Source: Neoechinorhynchus agilis (lineage: Eukaryota > Acanthocephala). Taken from it: 64,000 nucleotides of DNA. The first letter of the stretch is position 1. Every line of letters starts with the position of its first letter. The position numbers and the translations under genes are program-made. The stretch spans positions 18,414,001-18,478,000 of the forward strand of contig CM121341.1 in assembly GCA_051530055.1 (NCBI GenBank), written 5' to 3'. This document shows positions 9,880 to 21,111 of this stretch, one piece after another. Below the pieces are notes generated by a model. It searched no databases. It had not been told where the DNA came from and worked only from the letters and a program-made list of their open reading frames with translations.

Positions 9880-10233
9880 ATGCAAGGAGATAAATCGACT
9901 AATATTCCACCCACATTAATCCACGATCTCCTAAGTGTTGTTCGATTCTTTATTAAACAATATGGAAACGTCAACATTGCTCCAAAAATCCAAATGACCT
10001 TCGACATGAATGCATATGGAGTTCCTGAGGTTTTCACCACCTTAAAGGGTCATGTAAAGTCTCTCCGCGAAAATACGGTTAGATTTATAGTGCCCTTAAA
10101 ATTCCCTTTTGATCTAGATCCGGATAAGGTTAGTTTTGTAGTTTGCTTAAGTATGAATGCTGCATGGAAAAAATCGGGCGAATCGCATATCATAATTCCT
10201 CTAATAAAAATTTCTACAGTCAACTTTCTGTAA
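9880..10233 (+). CDS. Unrecognised 117-codon protein, copy A
   Basis: Starts MQGDKSTNI and ends IKISTVNFL. I recognise no family. It is mostly hydrophilic with a hydrophobic patch (KVSFVVCLSM) and a basic C-terminal third, and has no signal peptide. Copy A has an ATG 26 codons upstream (9,802) that is ACG in copy B, so the common start at 9,880 is preferred. Copy B differs by one residue (T to A in VFTxLKG). It lies 19 bp upstream of the next ORF in the same direction, so the two may be exons of one gene or neighbours; a simple in-frame splice between them could not be found. Confidence 0.5.
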   Translation: MQGDKSTNIPPTLIHDLLSVVRFFIKQYGNVNIAPKIQMTFDMNAYGVPEVFTTLKGHVKSLRENTVRFIVPLKFPFDLDPDKVSFVVCLSMNAAWKKSGESHIIIPLIKISTVNFL

Positions 10234-10252
10234 CTGTAGAAGCTTTTGAATA

Positions 10253-10857
10253 ATGGCATACACGGTATTAGAACCGGTGTCCTTAACGGAAGTAGGAAAC
10301 GGAGAGCGCCCAATTCTAATAGTTGCTGAACGATCACTTTATGATCAAATCAATGATGACCCAACTGGGTGGAAACAAAAAGGTATAATAGGCGTTTCGA
10401 AGGAATATTATTCTCTAATATCAAAAAAATATACTGATTCGAGGCAAGCAATAAAAATCGACGATAAATGTGATCAGAAATTCTTTTCAAAATTTTCAAT
10501 AGATTTACCCGAATTAGCTTCAAAATACTATAGAATTGAATCACAAAAATTGAAAAACTACGATTGGATAACTCCTATGCTGTATTTTATGCTATTTCAC
10601 TCGATGGAATGAGAAAGAGATACATAGTCTCTTGTCATTTCTGTGATCGAAACGCGGATTTCGCTTCACTAAAACAGCGATTGCTCTATCAAAGGTGGTA
10701 TCGGACAAGATGCAGTGCTCTGGTACCCAATGTTTTAAATGATGCCGACGGAAACGTTCTTAGAGTGCACACGATGAACTTCGAAGAAAATTATATGGAT
10801 TTCCTCTATTATATATCGGAAAATCATTTCAATTGTACCGTTACTTTAGCTGAGTAA
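10253..10857 (+). pseudogene. Unrecognised 201-codon protein, copy A, frameshifted
   Basis: Same gene as 25,584-26,189, but small length changes around 10,546-10,570 break it into two frames (to 10,612 and from about 10,564). The N-terminal part has PILIVAERSLYDQ and the C-terminal part has IVSCHFCDRN and RWYRTRCSALVP. No family recognised. The break is absent from copy B, so this copy is either decaying or misread. Confidence 0.55.
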
Positions 10858-11639
10858 GCATCACGGTTGTCGTAATGAACGCATTGGAAGGAGGGTTCCA
10901 AAATAATCACTTCATATTGTCTTCTTTATGTTCGAAGAAAGTACACCTCTCAATAATTGATCTTGCCAATGGTAACATCCTTAAATGCTAATTTTGATTT
11001 AAATGTGACGAACCAGATGGAAATAAAGGGTTAATATTTGCATTAAACCAACAAAATTGACTTTAATTGCCAAAATCTTTACTTTCAAAATTTTTTAACA
11101 TTTAAAATCACTTTCATTTAGATTTATCTGGTACTCTAAGGATATGGGTGCTGAAACTCTTAATATTTCAAGAAAAGAGAAAAACGAGCTGGTTTTATAA
11201 TCAACATTTTAACTTTGTAAAATAGACGCGTGCAACTATTAATCGCGCATGAATGTATATTTTATAAGACATTGCATACAAAAATGAATTAATATAAATA
11301 TCATGGGAATATTTAGCCATTTATTTCTCAAATACTAATAGCGAAGAGCATTCCACCGTTTCATTCGGTATTTTACATGTTTTATTTGACGATGAATTAG
11401 TTACTTAACTTTGATTTGATTCAGCGTTGTAATTTTTAGGGTATCATCTAAAATTGAGTCGAATTAGAACATCAAAGCACCATATTTAGGAATAGTGATA
11501 GCGATCGAGTCCACTCGTAAAGTATTCGTTTTATTTTCCACATCATATGCTTTTATTGGGAGCGTTAAACTGCGAACAATGATTGTTCATTACGCTCGTG
11601 AAGTTACTGTTTAACTGGAGACCGAAAATCACTCGCTTT
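10858..11639. other. No gene seen (copy A)
   Basis: AT-rich spacer. In copy B the matching spacer is split after its agttact (26,732-26,738) by the chimeric insertion; here the intact site is agttact at about 11,401-11,407. Confidence 0.45.
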
Positions 11640-12394
11640 TCTTAGCAAAGAATGTGAAAGTCTCGGCTTATTACTTGGAGAGTTCCATCAGCATTCATGC
11701 TACCGTGTTCAACTCAATGCAAATCAAGACGGTACCTGCAGTCGATGGTTAGTGGATACGTTTGCAAAAAGGTTCACCACGTGGGGCTTTACTCAAACAG
11801 TGAATCCATTTGCGATTTACACTAAATAAAGACATCGATAATCTCTACTCATCTATTGCAAAAAAAGCACCTCCTCAAATGTTGGAATTGATGGTTTCGT
11901 GTATTGAGGCCCTAAGGTTTGCGATCATTACTCACGCCAAGCGATTACGAAAGGGTTGGTGTCATTGGAATGTCAAATCCACCAATATTCTCATATCTGC
12001 TAAGGAATCGAATCCGGACATTTCTGATGTCGAAAATCTCATTTTATTCAATTTTAACGATGCAATCTACACATTATACGTTTGTGACCTTGCGAACACT
12101 TTATTCCGCGTCGTATGCTCAAGTAATCAAAACAGGGCAATGATTCGAGCATTCCTCGAGTCCTATATGCACATGTTTCGTCTGGACCGTAGCGAATTTG
12201 TAGTTCTTTTCAACGCAACTCTGGCAATGGGATGCGCCGCAATATCAGATAAGTTAAAGGATTGGAAACAAACGAGCGCTCTTCAGGCCAATGAACACGC
12301 TCAGCAGATCAAACAAGCCTACGATGCGTTGGAGTTTTGCGCTACGGATGATTGGTTCATCAACTTCGTGCGTCCGTTAGATAAGCAACAGTGA
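11640..12394 (+). CDS. Kinase-fold-like gene with N-for-D substitutions, copy A
   Basis: The C-terminal 180 codons (from about 11,815) carry CHWNVKSTNILI, which aligns with the catalytic loop of kinase-fold proteins (HRDLKxxN in protein kinases, HGDLWxxN in CHK/aminoglycoside kinases), then LFNFNDA in the place of the DFG/DFQ metal-binding motif. Both expected aspartates are asparagine. DLANTLFRVV and the helical C-terminal third resemble a kinase C-lobe. Upstream sequence (about 11,640-11,800; LGLLLGEFHQHSCYRV) is coding-like in another frame, so an intron or frameshift lies near 11,800. No ATG opens the long frame. Family and activity are uncertain; it looks like a pseudokinase. Confidence 0.45.
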
Positions 12395-13060
12395 GAAGAC
12401 GTCTGAGAAATAACTAGTATAATAATCGTAACTGGTCTTTTAACTATTGAAATGTCTTTGTCTTTCGATTAATAAAAATCAGTCAAAGGGTAAATCTTTA
12501 TGAAGATAATAAATACAATTAAATTGCGTTCCTTAATCCTTAAGTACTTTTGGATTTTACGAAGTTGTTATGTAGGTTATATTCCAATTTTGTTTTACTT
12601 TTCTTCGCTCAAGCGATTAACCAAATCATCTATTTTTGGGTTTGAGCTACATATTTCCCACTTTGTGTTTTAATTTTGTCGCTTTTTCACGTTGCTTATG
12701 TTTCGCACGAATTTCTTTGATTTACAAATACTTAAAAGTTACTGGCAAGCCGCTTCTATTGATTCAGATTATTACATCCCTTCCTCGGCTTTTTGCCTTT
12801 CCTTCTTGAAAAAAAATTATTCGGTAAAGGTAAACCATGGATCGAACGCTGTCGCTGAATAACTGAAGCAACATTCTATACTAGTTACTATCCGTTTTTG
12901 GAAGTCATAATCCGATCCACTGCATGGATTTGTTGGCCCAGTCTGCTGAGGAAATCCACTCAAAGGGTAGCCTCGACAGGATTTTCAAGAATACACGGCA
13001 TCCTTCTTGGCATGAAACCTGTGATATTAATAAGGTGTGTAAATATCGATCAGCTCAACG
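12395..13060. other. No gene seen; partial foldback-like sequence
   Basis: AT-rich. At about 12,776-12,860 a segment beginning tcccttcctcggctttttgc resembles the left arm of the foldback element at 37,253-37,417, without a matching right arm. Confidence 0.4.
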
Positions 13061-13822
13061 AGCGTTATTTCGATCCACTATCTCGGATCTTCTTCAGCGA
13101 TCTAAAACACATATAACAGGGATTCTCAATTCACGCGTCACATAACATCCGGTGGGTGTCGCATCCTTAATTTGAAATCAGGTTTATTGCCCTCGAACGT
13201 TTCGAACCTATTGCAAACTAGTGTTGTAGCGGCACTAAAATCAATAGTGTGCCCCGTGTTTTTTGCATGGGCCACCACTGCGGAACTAATATCCGTGTTG
13301 AGAACAACTGATGATTCGTGCTCCTTCAACCGTCTGGTGAAATTGTTGGTCTGCCCCACATAAACCTGTTCGCAACCGGAGCACGGAATTTTGTAGACCG
13401 GATGAACTCCATAGCAAGATACGAATGATCATCAGGGAATGGCAGTTCAACGTAGATCTCTTCCTTTTTAGACTTTGTCTCCCCATTGAAGGTATGACGC
13501 ACATTCCGAATGCACCGTTCGACAAGATGGAGAGGATAACCATATCGACCTGATATGTACTTTAGGTAATCAATCTCCTCGTTACACAACTTAACGTTGC
13601 TACAATGTGTAAGAGCACGATGGATGAGTGACCTAATCCTCGAATTTTTTTTGTATTTGCGAGGTTGGGCTGATGTCCATGGCACAAGGCCCACTGGTAT
13701 ACCTCTCTTTCGGTACCCCCTGGTCGTGTAGTTTCCACTGGCTAATCGGTATATCCACACATCCAGGAACGGAAACTTACCATGGTCCTCCTCGATCGTC
13801 CACTGAATATTGTCGTTCCTTC
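13061..13822 (-). mobile_element. Truncated Penelope-like element, copy A
   Basis: Minus-strand 3' part of the Penelope-like element seen in full at 61,262-63,828: YRLASGNYTTRGYRKRG, RSLIHRALTHCSN, GRYGYPLHLVERCI and the GIY-YIG-associated VGQTNNFTRRLKEHE, ending RMRHPPDVM. It is 5'-truncated and has internal deletions relative to that copy. Its 3' end carries the hammerhead-like core at 13,068-13,097. On the right it abuts an I/Jockey-like LINE at 13,823. Confidence 0.85.
13068..13097 (-). ncRNA. Hammerhead-like core, truncated Penelope copy A (candidate)
   Basis: Same core as at 63,750, on the minus strand: CTGAAGA at 13,097-13,091 and GAAA at 13,071-13,068, with an intact five-base-pair stem. 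Confidence 0.42.
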
Positions 13823-16150
13823 AGTATACGCCGTTGCGTTGTGTTCTTTTTTTCCAAGAGGGTAAAAGTGTATATAATACATCTCAACTTTTCAATTTCT
13901 TACCTCAATTTGACTCTCCTGAATACGTTTCTTTTATCTCTGCTCCATTCAGCCCATCGTCACAAGGTCTAATTTCTGTCTTCCACACATCTCTTGATCC
14001 ATCTTTAATATCTACGTTTATTTCGAATGAGCTGTCTTATTCCCTTCTTAAATTTTTCTTCGAGCGCCGGCGTTTCACTGTTGCCAGTCTGTACATACGA
14101 CCCAGCTTTATACATCGCCCGGCTGTTAAAAATATTGTGAAATGCCTTCTCCATTCTAACATTGATTTCATTGCTGGCGATTTCAATGACCCTTCGGCGA
14201 GGTGGTCCAAGGCCATAGTAAACTCAATCAAACCTCGATATGAACTCTCGACATCTCTTACTCCGTCCTATCACAATATAACGAAAAATATCCACTCATT
14301 CTTAGACCTTATAGAAAATGTTTGAATTTGTTAATTCAAGTAGAGCAACAGGTGTCTCTCTTTAACTTAGCTGGCCATGACGCTTTAATATGATCTATTG
14401 GCAGTATTAGTAATTTAAGGACAGTTCTACACTTGTCCCCTCTAAACATTGCTCTGTTCAGATCAGTTGACCAATTACTTCTATCGCGGATTTATTTAGC
14501 CAATAATTTGAGTTATGTCCTTCCTCAAGTTAATTGTTTTATCAATTCAACAGCTAATCTTCTTCTCTATCAACCACAGAGGGTTTTCTCTGGACCTTAC
14601 GAAAGCATATCATTTTGTTTCATTGGGTGTCAGCTATATCAAGTTAGACATTGTGGAGACGTTTTTCTGGTTAAAATACTTTCCAGTCAATACTGGGCAG
14701 CTCGCTGTAGAGAACAAATGGCGTTCGAAGGCGCCTTTTTAAAAACTTTAAGACCCTTCTCTTCGAAGTGGTGGAATACGATTTCGAGGAAGAAATTCAT
14801 TAATTGGAAATCAAAGCTAACCTCCTGGTTAAAAACCTCCACTTTGGACCAGATACTAACTTCTATCTTTGATTTTCATGCCTCCGCTCGCGCCAAAGGA
14901 AATATTCCGCCAATCTTATTTCGCAGATTAATTCGTAATCGCTCTGATTTGACTCAGAATGATATTGCCAAAGTTTGATCTCTTAATCCCAAAATTTCTC
15001 ATCAAACAGCACTTCAGGAACAAAATGCTTCTCTCTGCTCCCTCGGGATTGCGTCCTCAACATAGCAAACTTGATGTTGAAGTGTTCCTCGTATGCCTGG
15101 CGGGATATAAATATCTCACGGCGCATCGCCTTGGTTAAAAATGGGACACCCAACGACCTTCGCCCGATCTCCTTGCAGAACCCATTGGTCACCCACCACC
15201 TACGAACGTGCTCTAGCGCATAAACTCAATCTCTTCGTCTTGGAGCACAAGTGCATATCCTTTGAAAGGGAAGTCTGTTCACTCAGCGTTGGCTGATATT
15301 TATTCGAACTTTGGCGACGATGCGCCCCTTTACGTGCACTTTTAGCAGTAGACCTGTCTCAGACCTTTGACGAAATCTCCCTAAGCTTCGTTGTCGAAAT
15401 TTTAGAATTTTTCAGTGTTCCACATAACCTAATTGCCAGGATTCATAATACGCTTTTCTCGAAAGCGTTTTATTACGATGATGATGTTGGCATGACGTTT
15501 TATTACCTTCTTAACGGTGTTCCACAAGGATCGCAACTCTCCCCTATTTTATTCCTTTTTTCTTCTCAATACATTGTACAAAATTATCCTCTTAATGTAT
15601 CTATGATTTGTTATGCAGGGACATCAGTTTTAGGATGAAATCTCATCGAGCGGCCAGGCTGAAACTTTTAATCGAACAATCCATAGAGTATCTAAAAACC
15701 ATACTAGCTCACATGAACCTTTATCTTAATTTAATAAAAATAAAATTGATCATTAAAACTCGCTCAAGCCGAATACGCAGAAACTTCAAACTATTCTTTT
15801 CTTCACTTTTATCCGACAATTCTCAGTCCGTATTGAACAATTCTTTTATGCCCTACAAGCTACGTATTCTTGGACACAATCACAGTTAATTTATCCCTTA
15901 GGACAGACATTACTCGAATGAAAAACTTCTTAAAGTAGCCAAATCGAAAGCGACTCGTGGCTATAAATTGGGGCTGAGTTTTAATGACGTAAGAACTATA
16001 TGGAAAACTTGGACTATCTCCAGCCGTGTTTTTTCTCCCGAACACAAGCAACTTTTTATTCAAGCGTTTTTCAGGCTCATTACCACAAGCCTGGGCTGGA
16101 TTTCTAAAGGATTTTTGCCTGCGACATTGCGATCGATGGACATCTAACAT
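13823..16150 (+). mobile_element. I/Jockey-like LINE fragment, copy A
   Basis: 5'-truncated relative of the LINE at 46,289-56,739. It starts inside the AP-endonuclease domain (SLYIRPSFIHRP, FIAGDFNDPSARWS, HSFLDL), runs through the RT (AVDLSQTFDEISLSF, LNGVPQGSQLSP) and ends near LITTSLGWISKGFLP. Multiple frame breaks make it non-functional. Only the portion up to about 15,574 is duplicated in copy B. Confidence 0.8.
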
Positions 16151-16397
16151 ACACATCTGACACAGATATCCTCCGCCGCTGATACGCTGAATAAATTCTC
16201 CTTGTTGTTGCGTTGTGTGTTTTTTTGGCAAATAATGGTAAAGTCCGCGGACTTTCTATATCGGTTAAAATGTCCGTACAAAGAACCAATGAGATCGATA
16301 TTGATTGAACGCGACGTGCTTTTGGATATCAAGTCATATGGACGCCAATATTGCTTGCACAACTCAAAATACCGCGCGGACGTGAGCAAGCATCATT

Positions 16398-17560
16398 TTG
16401 GCAAATAAAACCTCGTTGCGGTTATCACAATTTATTTGCCAAAAATCCATGAATCCTCATGATACTTCTTGTTCAAATTCGAACATTACAAACGATGGTC
16501 TATCAGAACTTCAAAGCCGAGCGATGCAATGTTCTGCCACACCAGGATTATTCAAGCAAGAAATACCGACTGTGGAAAAGGAATTTCGAATATATAATTA
16601 AAAAAATCGTCGATTTGAAAGACAAACTTGCCCACATAGGACCAGATGTCTACGAACTCATTTTCGATTGCACTAAGATGTTACAATTACCGGTGGGACC
16701 CTGTTGTTCAAATGTGTCACTTGCGTCGGGAAATATTGGGAAGAAAACGCTAGGTAAAGTTAAGGCTGATACTCGATACACCGGGACATGTTTGCTGCAA
16801 CATCGTCCTAGGATTGACGTTAATTCTACTACACGAATCACCTTGTTTGACGATGTCAAGAAAAGAGCGTGCCATCGAACTCAATTTAGAGCCCTTACCC
16901 ACCCACGGATATGCATCAATGTCGATTGCAGAATGTGATTTCGTACCGTCACTTTCCACTAATCTATTTACAGAATGCAAACCAATTGCTACAAAGTCTA
17001 GATGTTACAATCACAATGATATGATATTCATCAAATCCGAAGTCGATCACATGCTGGCGGAAGGTATTGTCGGAAAATCCAATTCACCATGGAGAGCGCA
17101 AGTACTCGTTGCAAACGACGAGAACGGGTGGATTTTTCGTAAACGATAAATAGATGTACCTTCCTTGACGCCTACCCTTTAATGAAAATAGAAACAATTG
17201 CCAATCAAATAGCAAGAAATAATTTTTTCAGTCGCATAAACTTGAAAGACGCTTATTATCAGGTATCAATTCCCTCTCATGAACGAAGCTACACTTCGTT
17301 CGAGGCGTGTGGCCAACTGTATCGATTTACGCGACGTTTTTGGGAAAACATTAAAAGATTTGCCTAAAGGAGTTCCGAGCGTAGATTCGAAAATAAACAA
17401 GAATCTACAGATTCAATGTTCAATTTGCAGGCGAGAAAAGGTCAGAAAAATACATTGCGATTCGCTTTGTCGGCAATGTTTGCGCTGGTAAAATTAATAA
17501 ATTAGAAGCGCAAAATGAAAAACACAACAATTTAACTTACGTTGATCTGTGCTAAACCGA
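16398..17560 (+). mobile_element. Gypsy-family LTR element fossil (gag and RT pieces)
   Basis: The gag-like segment (RCNVLPHQDYSSKKYRLW) and RT segment (SNSPWRAQVLV, INLKDAYYQVSIP) resemble the second Gypsy element of the nest (48,555-54,981; RFNVLPHEEGALKKYKLW and DLKDAYYQVPI). No terminal repeats were recognised, so only an internal piece remains. It is clearly broken in several places and old. Confidence 0.7.
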
Positions 17561-17869
17561 ATTTATGAAAACTGCAACGCAAGAATGCAAACCGAAAAAC
17601 AACGAACCGCAGGATGAGATTTTATTAAATGTTATTGGCCGAAATTAATTTAAACAAGATGGAAATTGGCGGCAATTTCAATCTAAATGTTTTCCTTCGG
17701 TATTCAGAAATACATTGGTGCCAAGCTCATAAATTTCGAAAAGTAGCCACGATTCTGATCACTATAAAACGAAGGATCAAAAGGAGACACGATGCCAAAT
17801 AAAAGCCGAACGAATTTAGGCTTTGCGTTCAGATAAAATACAACTTTAGGACAAAAAATAAGGTCTTTA
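17561..17869. other. No gene seen
   Basis: AT-rich, A-rich sequence after the Gypsy fossil; no coding frame or repeat terminus recognised. Confidence 0.4.
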
Positions 17870-18300
17870 ATGCCCCTCAGAAGCGAAAAATACCTTGGAC
17901 GCGCACACTACCTCACCTCTTGCCACCACCTCTTCAGCTCCCAATATCCTCTTTCCCCCCGAGTTCATCCCGCATGCACAGTTCCCACCCCTATGGTCCC
18001 TACACTCAAATCACTCTTTACTACAGTGTCCACCCACGAATCCCACTACCCCATGGGTCAACTCCCATCCCTTCTCTCTCTACGCAGCTTCAACCCTCTC
18101 CGTCAATGTCCACCCCTCATGTCCCTTCTAAACATCCCCTTCCAATAATCTTTTATTCTAACATCCGCAGCCTCCTACCCAAACTGGATGAGCTCCATAT
18201 AGTTGCCTCTTCTTGCAACGCCGACATCCTTGTAATTACGGAAACATGGCTCTCACCCCAGATCGGACGGAAAAATAAATCCATCGCGATCTCGGTCTAA
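17870..18300 (+). pseudogene. LINE endonuclease N-terminal fragment
   Basis: The frame from 17,920 ends with PIIFYSNIRSLLPKLDELHIV...ADILVITETWLSPQ, the typical start of an AP-endonuclease domain in CR1/L2/Jockey-type LINEs (N-RSL, K-DEL, ITETWL). The preceding sequence is Pro/Ser-rich. The fragment stops about 45 codons into the nuclease. It may belong to the same family as the RT tail at 21,112-21,552. Confidence 0.75.
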
Positions 18301-19151
18301 ATATGCGAAAACTTCTTTAAGATAATCTCTTTGGTCCATTAGATCGTTCCACGGTGATATTTCAATGGCTTAGTCTCTTCAAAAGCATAAAATTATACTA
18401 CTTAAAGCTATGCAATTGCCTTTTATTTGAGACTATAGAATGATAGAAAGGGAAATGAGTTTTACAGAATGTTAATCTAAAAATGTCGAAATCCAGCTTG
18501 AAAGGCAAATAAAGGATTTTATTTTTACGCATAAGTAGAGTTTCCAAATCATATGATTTATTTTCGTAATTTCGTAAATCGGAGCCCTATTGGTAGAATT
18601 CTTAATATAAAATTGTGAGGATGTAAAGAATATATTTCTTACAAATTTTCACAAATAGCTTCAATTTCGAAATCGTTCGAATTATAATTGACCGATTATA
18701 TGGTTAATAAACAGTCAAAGTTTATCTCCCGTGAAGCATAAAGCCGAAAACTTCCTGGTTCGGAGATCAAAGTAACGATTCTTTTTTGTTCTTGGATGGT
18801 TGTATGAACAGCGTTTAGTTTACTGACGTTATTTTTGCATAGGTGGATATTGAACAAGAGACCGTTCTTCCCATTGCCGAACAGTTTTTATTCAACTTTC
18901 AACTAGGTAACTAACAGATCTCCTCTGTGCTTTGATGTTTTGGGAATAACTTGGTTGCTATTTGTCAGTGGAAATTCTAGAGATTGAGCATCATTCGTCT
19001 TAGAACAATTGGATTAAAGAGTGAGGTATGAACATAAAATTCTTCAACCTTAAAATCAAACCTGGTGTATCCGAAGAAAAAATAAAATCTCGCCTATAAA
19101 ATCTTCAATTTAGAACCGTTTTTTACTCCATTCGTTTCTGAAGATATTTTG
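18301..19151. other. No gene seen
   Basis: AT-rich intergenic sequence between a LINE fragment and a strong inverted repeat; no supported coding frame. Confidence 0.45.
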
Positions 19152-19305
19152 AATTACACTTTCGGTGAGAATAATCCCGGTCATTACATATTTTATTTAT
19201 TCAAAGCACTTGCAAACAATGACTGAAGAGGCGAGGATGCCTCGCGAAATATTTGAATAAATAAAATATGTAATGACCGGGATTATTCTCACCGAAAGTG
19301 TAATT
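19152..19305. repeat. Perfect 54-bp inverted repeat with hammerhead-like loop
   Basis: Arms 19,152-19,205 and 19,252-19,305 are exact reverse complements, separated by 46 bp. The loop holds CTGAAGA (19,223-19,229), a GCGAGG/CCTCGC hairpin and GAAA (19,246-19,249), the core layout of a hammerhead ribozyme. The whole element could form a cruciform or foldback. Confidence 0.9.
19223..19249 (+). ncRNA. Hammerhead-like core (candidate)
   Basis: CTGAAGA, a six-base-pair stem and GAAA follow the conserved hammerhead order. The closing third stem and a cleavage NUH are not convincingly placed, so self-cleavage is not claimed. Confidence 0.35.
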
Positions 19306-19343
19306 TTATTATCCCGAAGGACTTTCTATCGATGGATATTTTG

Positions 19344-19532
19344 AATTGTTGTGTAGTGGCGACAAAAAATTTTGTAAATTTATTGAATCGATATTTCAGC
19401 TCAATCCAGAGCCTTTATCAAGATTGTTAACGTGCGAATAAAACACTTTAATAATCTTGATGAATGCTCTGGATTGGGCCGAAATATCGATTCGATAAAT
19501 TTACCAAATTTTTGTCGCCACTGCACAACAAT
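19344..19532. repeat. Imperfect inverted repeat (about 85-bp arms) spanning the start of copy B
   Basis: Left arm about 19,344-19,430 and right arm about 19,448-19,532 are reverse complements with scattered mismatches (GTCGCCACT...AATCTTGAT motifs). The visible start of copy B (19,417, matching base 1 of the window) lies in the left arm. Each arm contains a degenerate TTGATGA / hairpin / GAAATAT unit. Confidence 0.75.
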
Positions 19533-19773
19533 CATGAGCAGTTTCATTTTTCAAGATATTTTGAATTTCAAACAATTATTCCCGTTCTCATAAAAGTAAA
19601 AGCAGATTTTTTAGTTAAATATCGAGCAGCACTTTGTGTCTCGAGGCTAAAAAGTATTGGTTATCGATAGTCTGATTATGTGTGTGTTTTAGAGGGTACT
19701 TTGGTAAGTTCAAGTGGACTTTAAGGTCCCTTTGATTTAGAAAGTTTTTATATATTTTTTAAGGAAGACGACC

Positions 19774-20460
19774 CTACACGTCTTTAAAATACTCAAGCGA
19801 TCCCTTTGGATCAGGTTTGATTGTTCTTTTATTCTTATCTTCCGACCAATTTGCAGGACATACCTCACCATGCGTTTCTACAAATTGAAACGCTTTGACA
19901 ATTCTTAGAACCTCATCCACACTGCGTCCAACGGGAAGATCGTTAATGGTGATATGGCGAATGACTGACGTTGGATCAATCACAAACAAACCTCTTAGAG
20001 CAATTCCATCGGTATCGAGTAGAACACCGTAGTCCCGTGAAATGGACTTGTTAAAGTCTGATAGAAGCGGGTACTCTAATTGACCGACACCGCCCTGTTT
20101 TTCACTGAGATTTGTCCATGCCAAATGCGAAAAATGAGAATCGGTACTGACGCCAACCACTTCAGCGTTGATGTCCTTAAATTCGTTTAATCGCCTATTA
20201 AAGGCCACTAACTCAGTCGGACAAACAAACGTGAAATCAAGAGGATAAAAAAATAAGACCAAGTATTTGCCTTGGTAATCACTCAATGCAATCTCCTTAA
20301 ATTCACCATTAAGAACAGCCTTTCCGGCGAAACTCGGAGCTGGATGACGCACTTGGGCGTAGAGGCGAGATGGAGTGGCCGAGAATGGTCTCCAGTTCCT
20401 TAAGATGGATGCAGTGGTGAAATGCGATCCAATTAATCGACTGGCAAGATGGGATAGCAT
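19774..20460 (-). CDS. PRDX3: Mitochondrial-type 2-Cys peroxiredoxin, copy B (intact)
   Basis: Peroxide-detoxifying thiol peroxidase of the PRDX3/typical 2-Cys class, about 228 residues from the chosen start MLSHLASRL. Residues 1-35 are Ser/Arg-rich without acidic residues, like a mitochondrial targeting peptide. The thioredoxin-fold domain follows (APSFAGKAV), with peroxidatic Cys80 in [17 protein letters not shown] at about 123-126, resolving Cys201 in HGEVCPANW and the EYF tail. The frame stays open upstream to an ATG at 20,577; the MLSH start is preferred because the extra residues are acidic and unlike a targeting peptide. A short intron upstream cannot be excluded. It is the only one of the two copies with leader and domain in one frame. 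Confidence 0.9.
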   Translation of the reverse strand: MLSHLASRLIGSHFTTASILRNWRPFSATPSRLYAQVRHPAPSFAGKAVLNGEFKEIALSDYQGKYLVLFFYPLDFTFVCPTELVAFNRRLNEFKDINAEVVGVSTDSHFSHLAWTNLSEKQGGVGQLEYPLLSDFNKSISRDYGVLLDTDGIALRGLFVIDPTSVIRHITINDLPVGRSVDEVLRIVKAFQFVETHGEVCPANWSEDKNKRTIKPDPKGSLEYFKDV

Positions 20461-21111
20461 TGAACAAACTTTAATATATCTGTAAAGAAGTTGTTCATTT
20501 GTATATGTGTTCTTTTTAGTGATGAGAGGAATAGATATTGATCTAAATATTTCGTCCGTCTCTTCAGACTTCCTCATTTTGGCATTATCCGGAGTTTTAG
20601 ACTATAATCGGCCTTATTTGATGTTTACGTGTTTTATTCGCACTTGAAGTGAGGCGAACGAAATATTGAGGACAATAAACCGATACCCATTCTTCCCGTT
20701 AATTATATCCAAAAATGAGACAAAGTGAGCGGAAACCACACAGAAATCAATCGAAATTTCTTCACTTACGGATGCGGAGGCGTATACAACAGTCGAAGCA
20801 GTTCTTCTGTGTCACGACGTAGATATTAAAAAGTTCGTCCTGATCGCTTTAAAGAAATGGCCTGTGAAACGAGGGACTCCAAAAATATGTTCATCAAATA
20901 TTCAGTAAACGGAAATAGCCCGATAGTGATGGCAGAATTTCCATAATAAAAACTACAAGAAAATCAGATTTTTTAAGACTGCCTTAAAATTGTATGTGAA
21001 TTAGACGGGGGGATAAGTCTTACTTTGCCAACCAAAATATAGCGGCCTTCCTATTCTCTCAAATAGATGAGGTTCTATTTAAGGAAGATGTATTTGAATA
21101 ACCTTATCACA
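20461..21111. other. Upstream flank of peroxiredoxin copy B
   Basis: Open peroxiredoxin frame to 20,577, then AT-rich non-coding sequence matching copy A. No promoter motif assigned. Confidence 0.4.

Larger units (their letters stand above)
1..15574. repeat. Segmental duplication, copy A
   Basis: This stretch matches 19,417-31,728 in the same orientation. Landmarks keep near-constant offsets: 19,416 at the peroxiredoxin, 19,438 at the first LINE remnant, 15,331 at the two unknown ORFs and 16,153 from the kinase-like gene to the end. Offset steps mark copy-specific insertions and deletions. Matching runs out near 15,574, where copy B changes to an RTE tail. The left edge may lie outside the window, because the match already holds at base 1. 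Confidence 0.93.

Noticed and set aside
13673-13972. Plus-strand 99-codon frame across the Penelope/LINE junction
   Set aside because: It is antisense to Penelope coding sequence and continues into a LINE in the wrong frame.
19252-19305. Intrinsic transcription terminator
   Set aside because: The palindrome is strong, but the context is eukaryotic and lacks a gene ending there.
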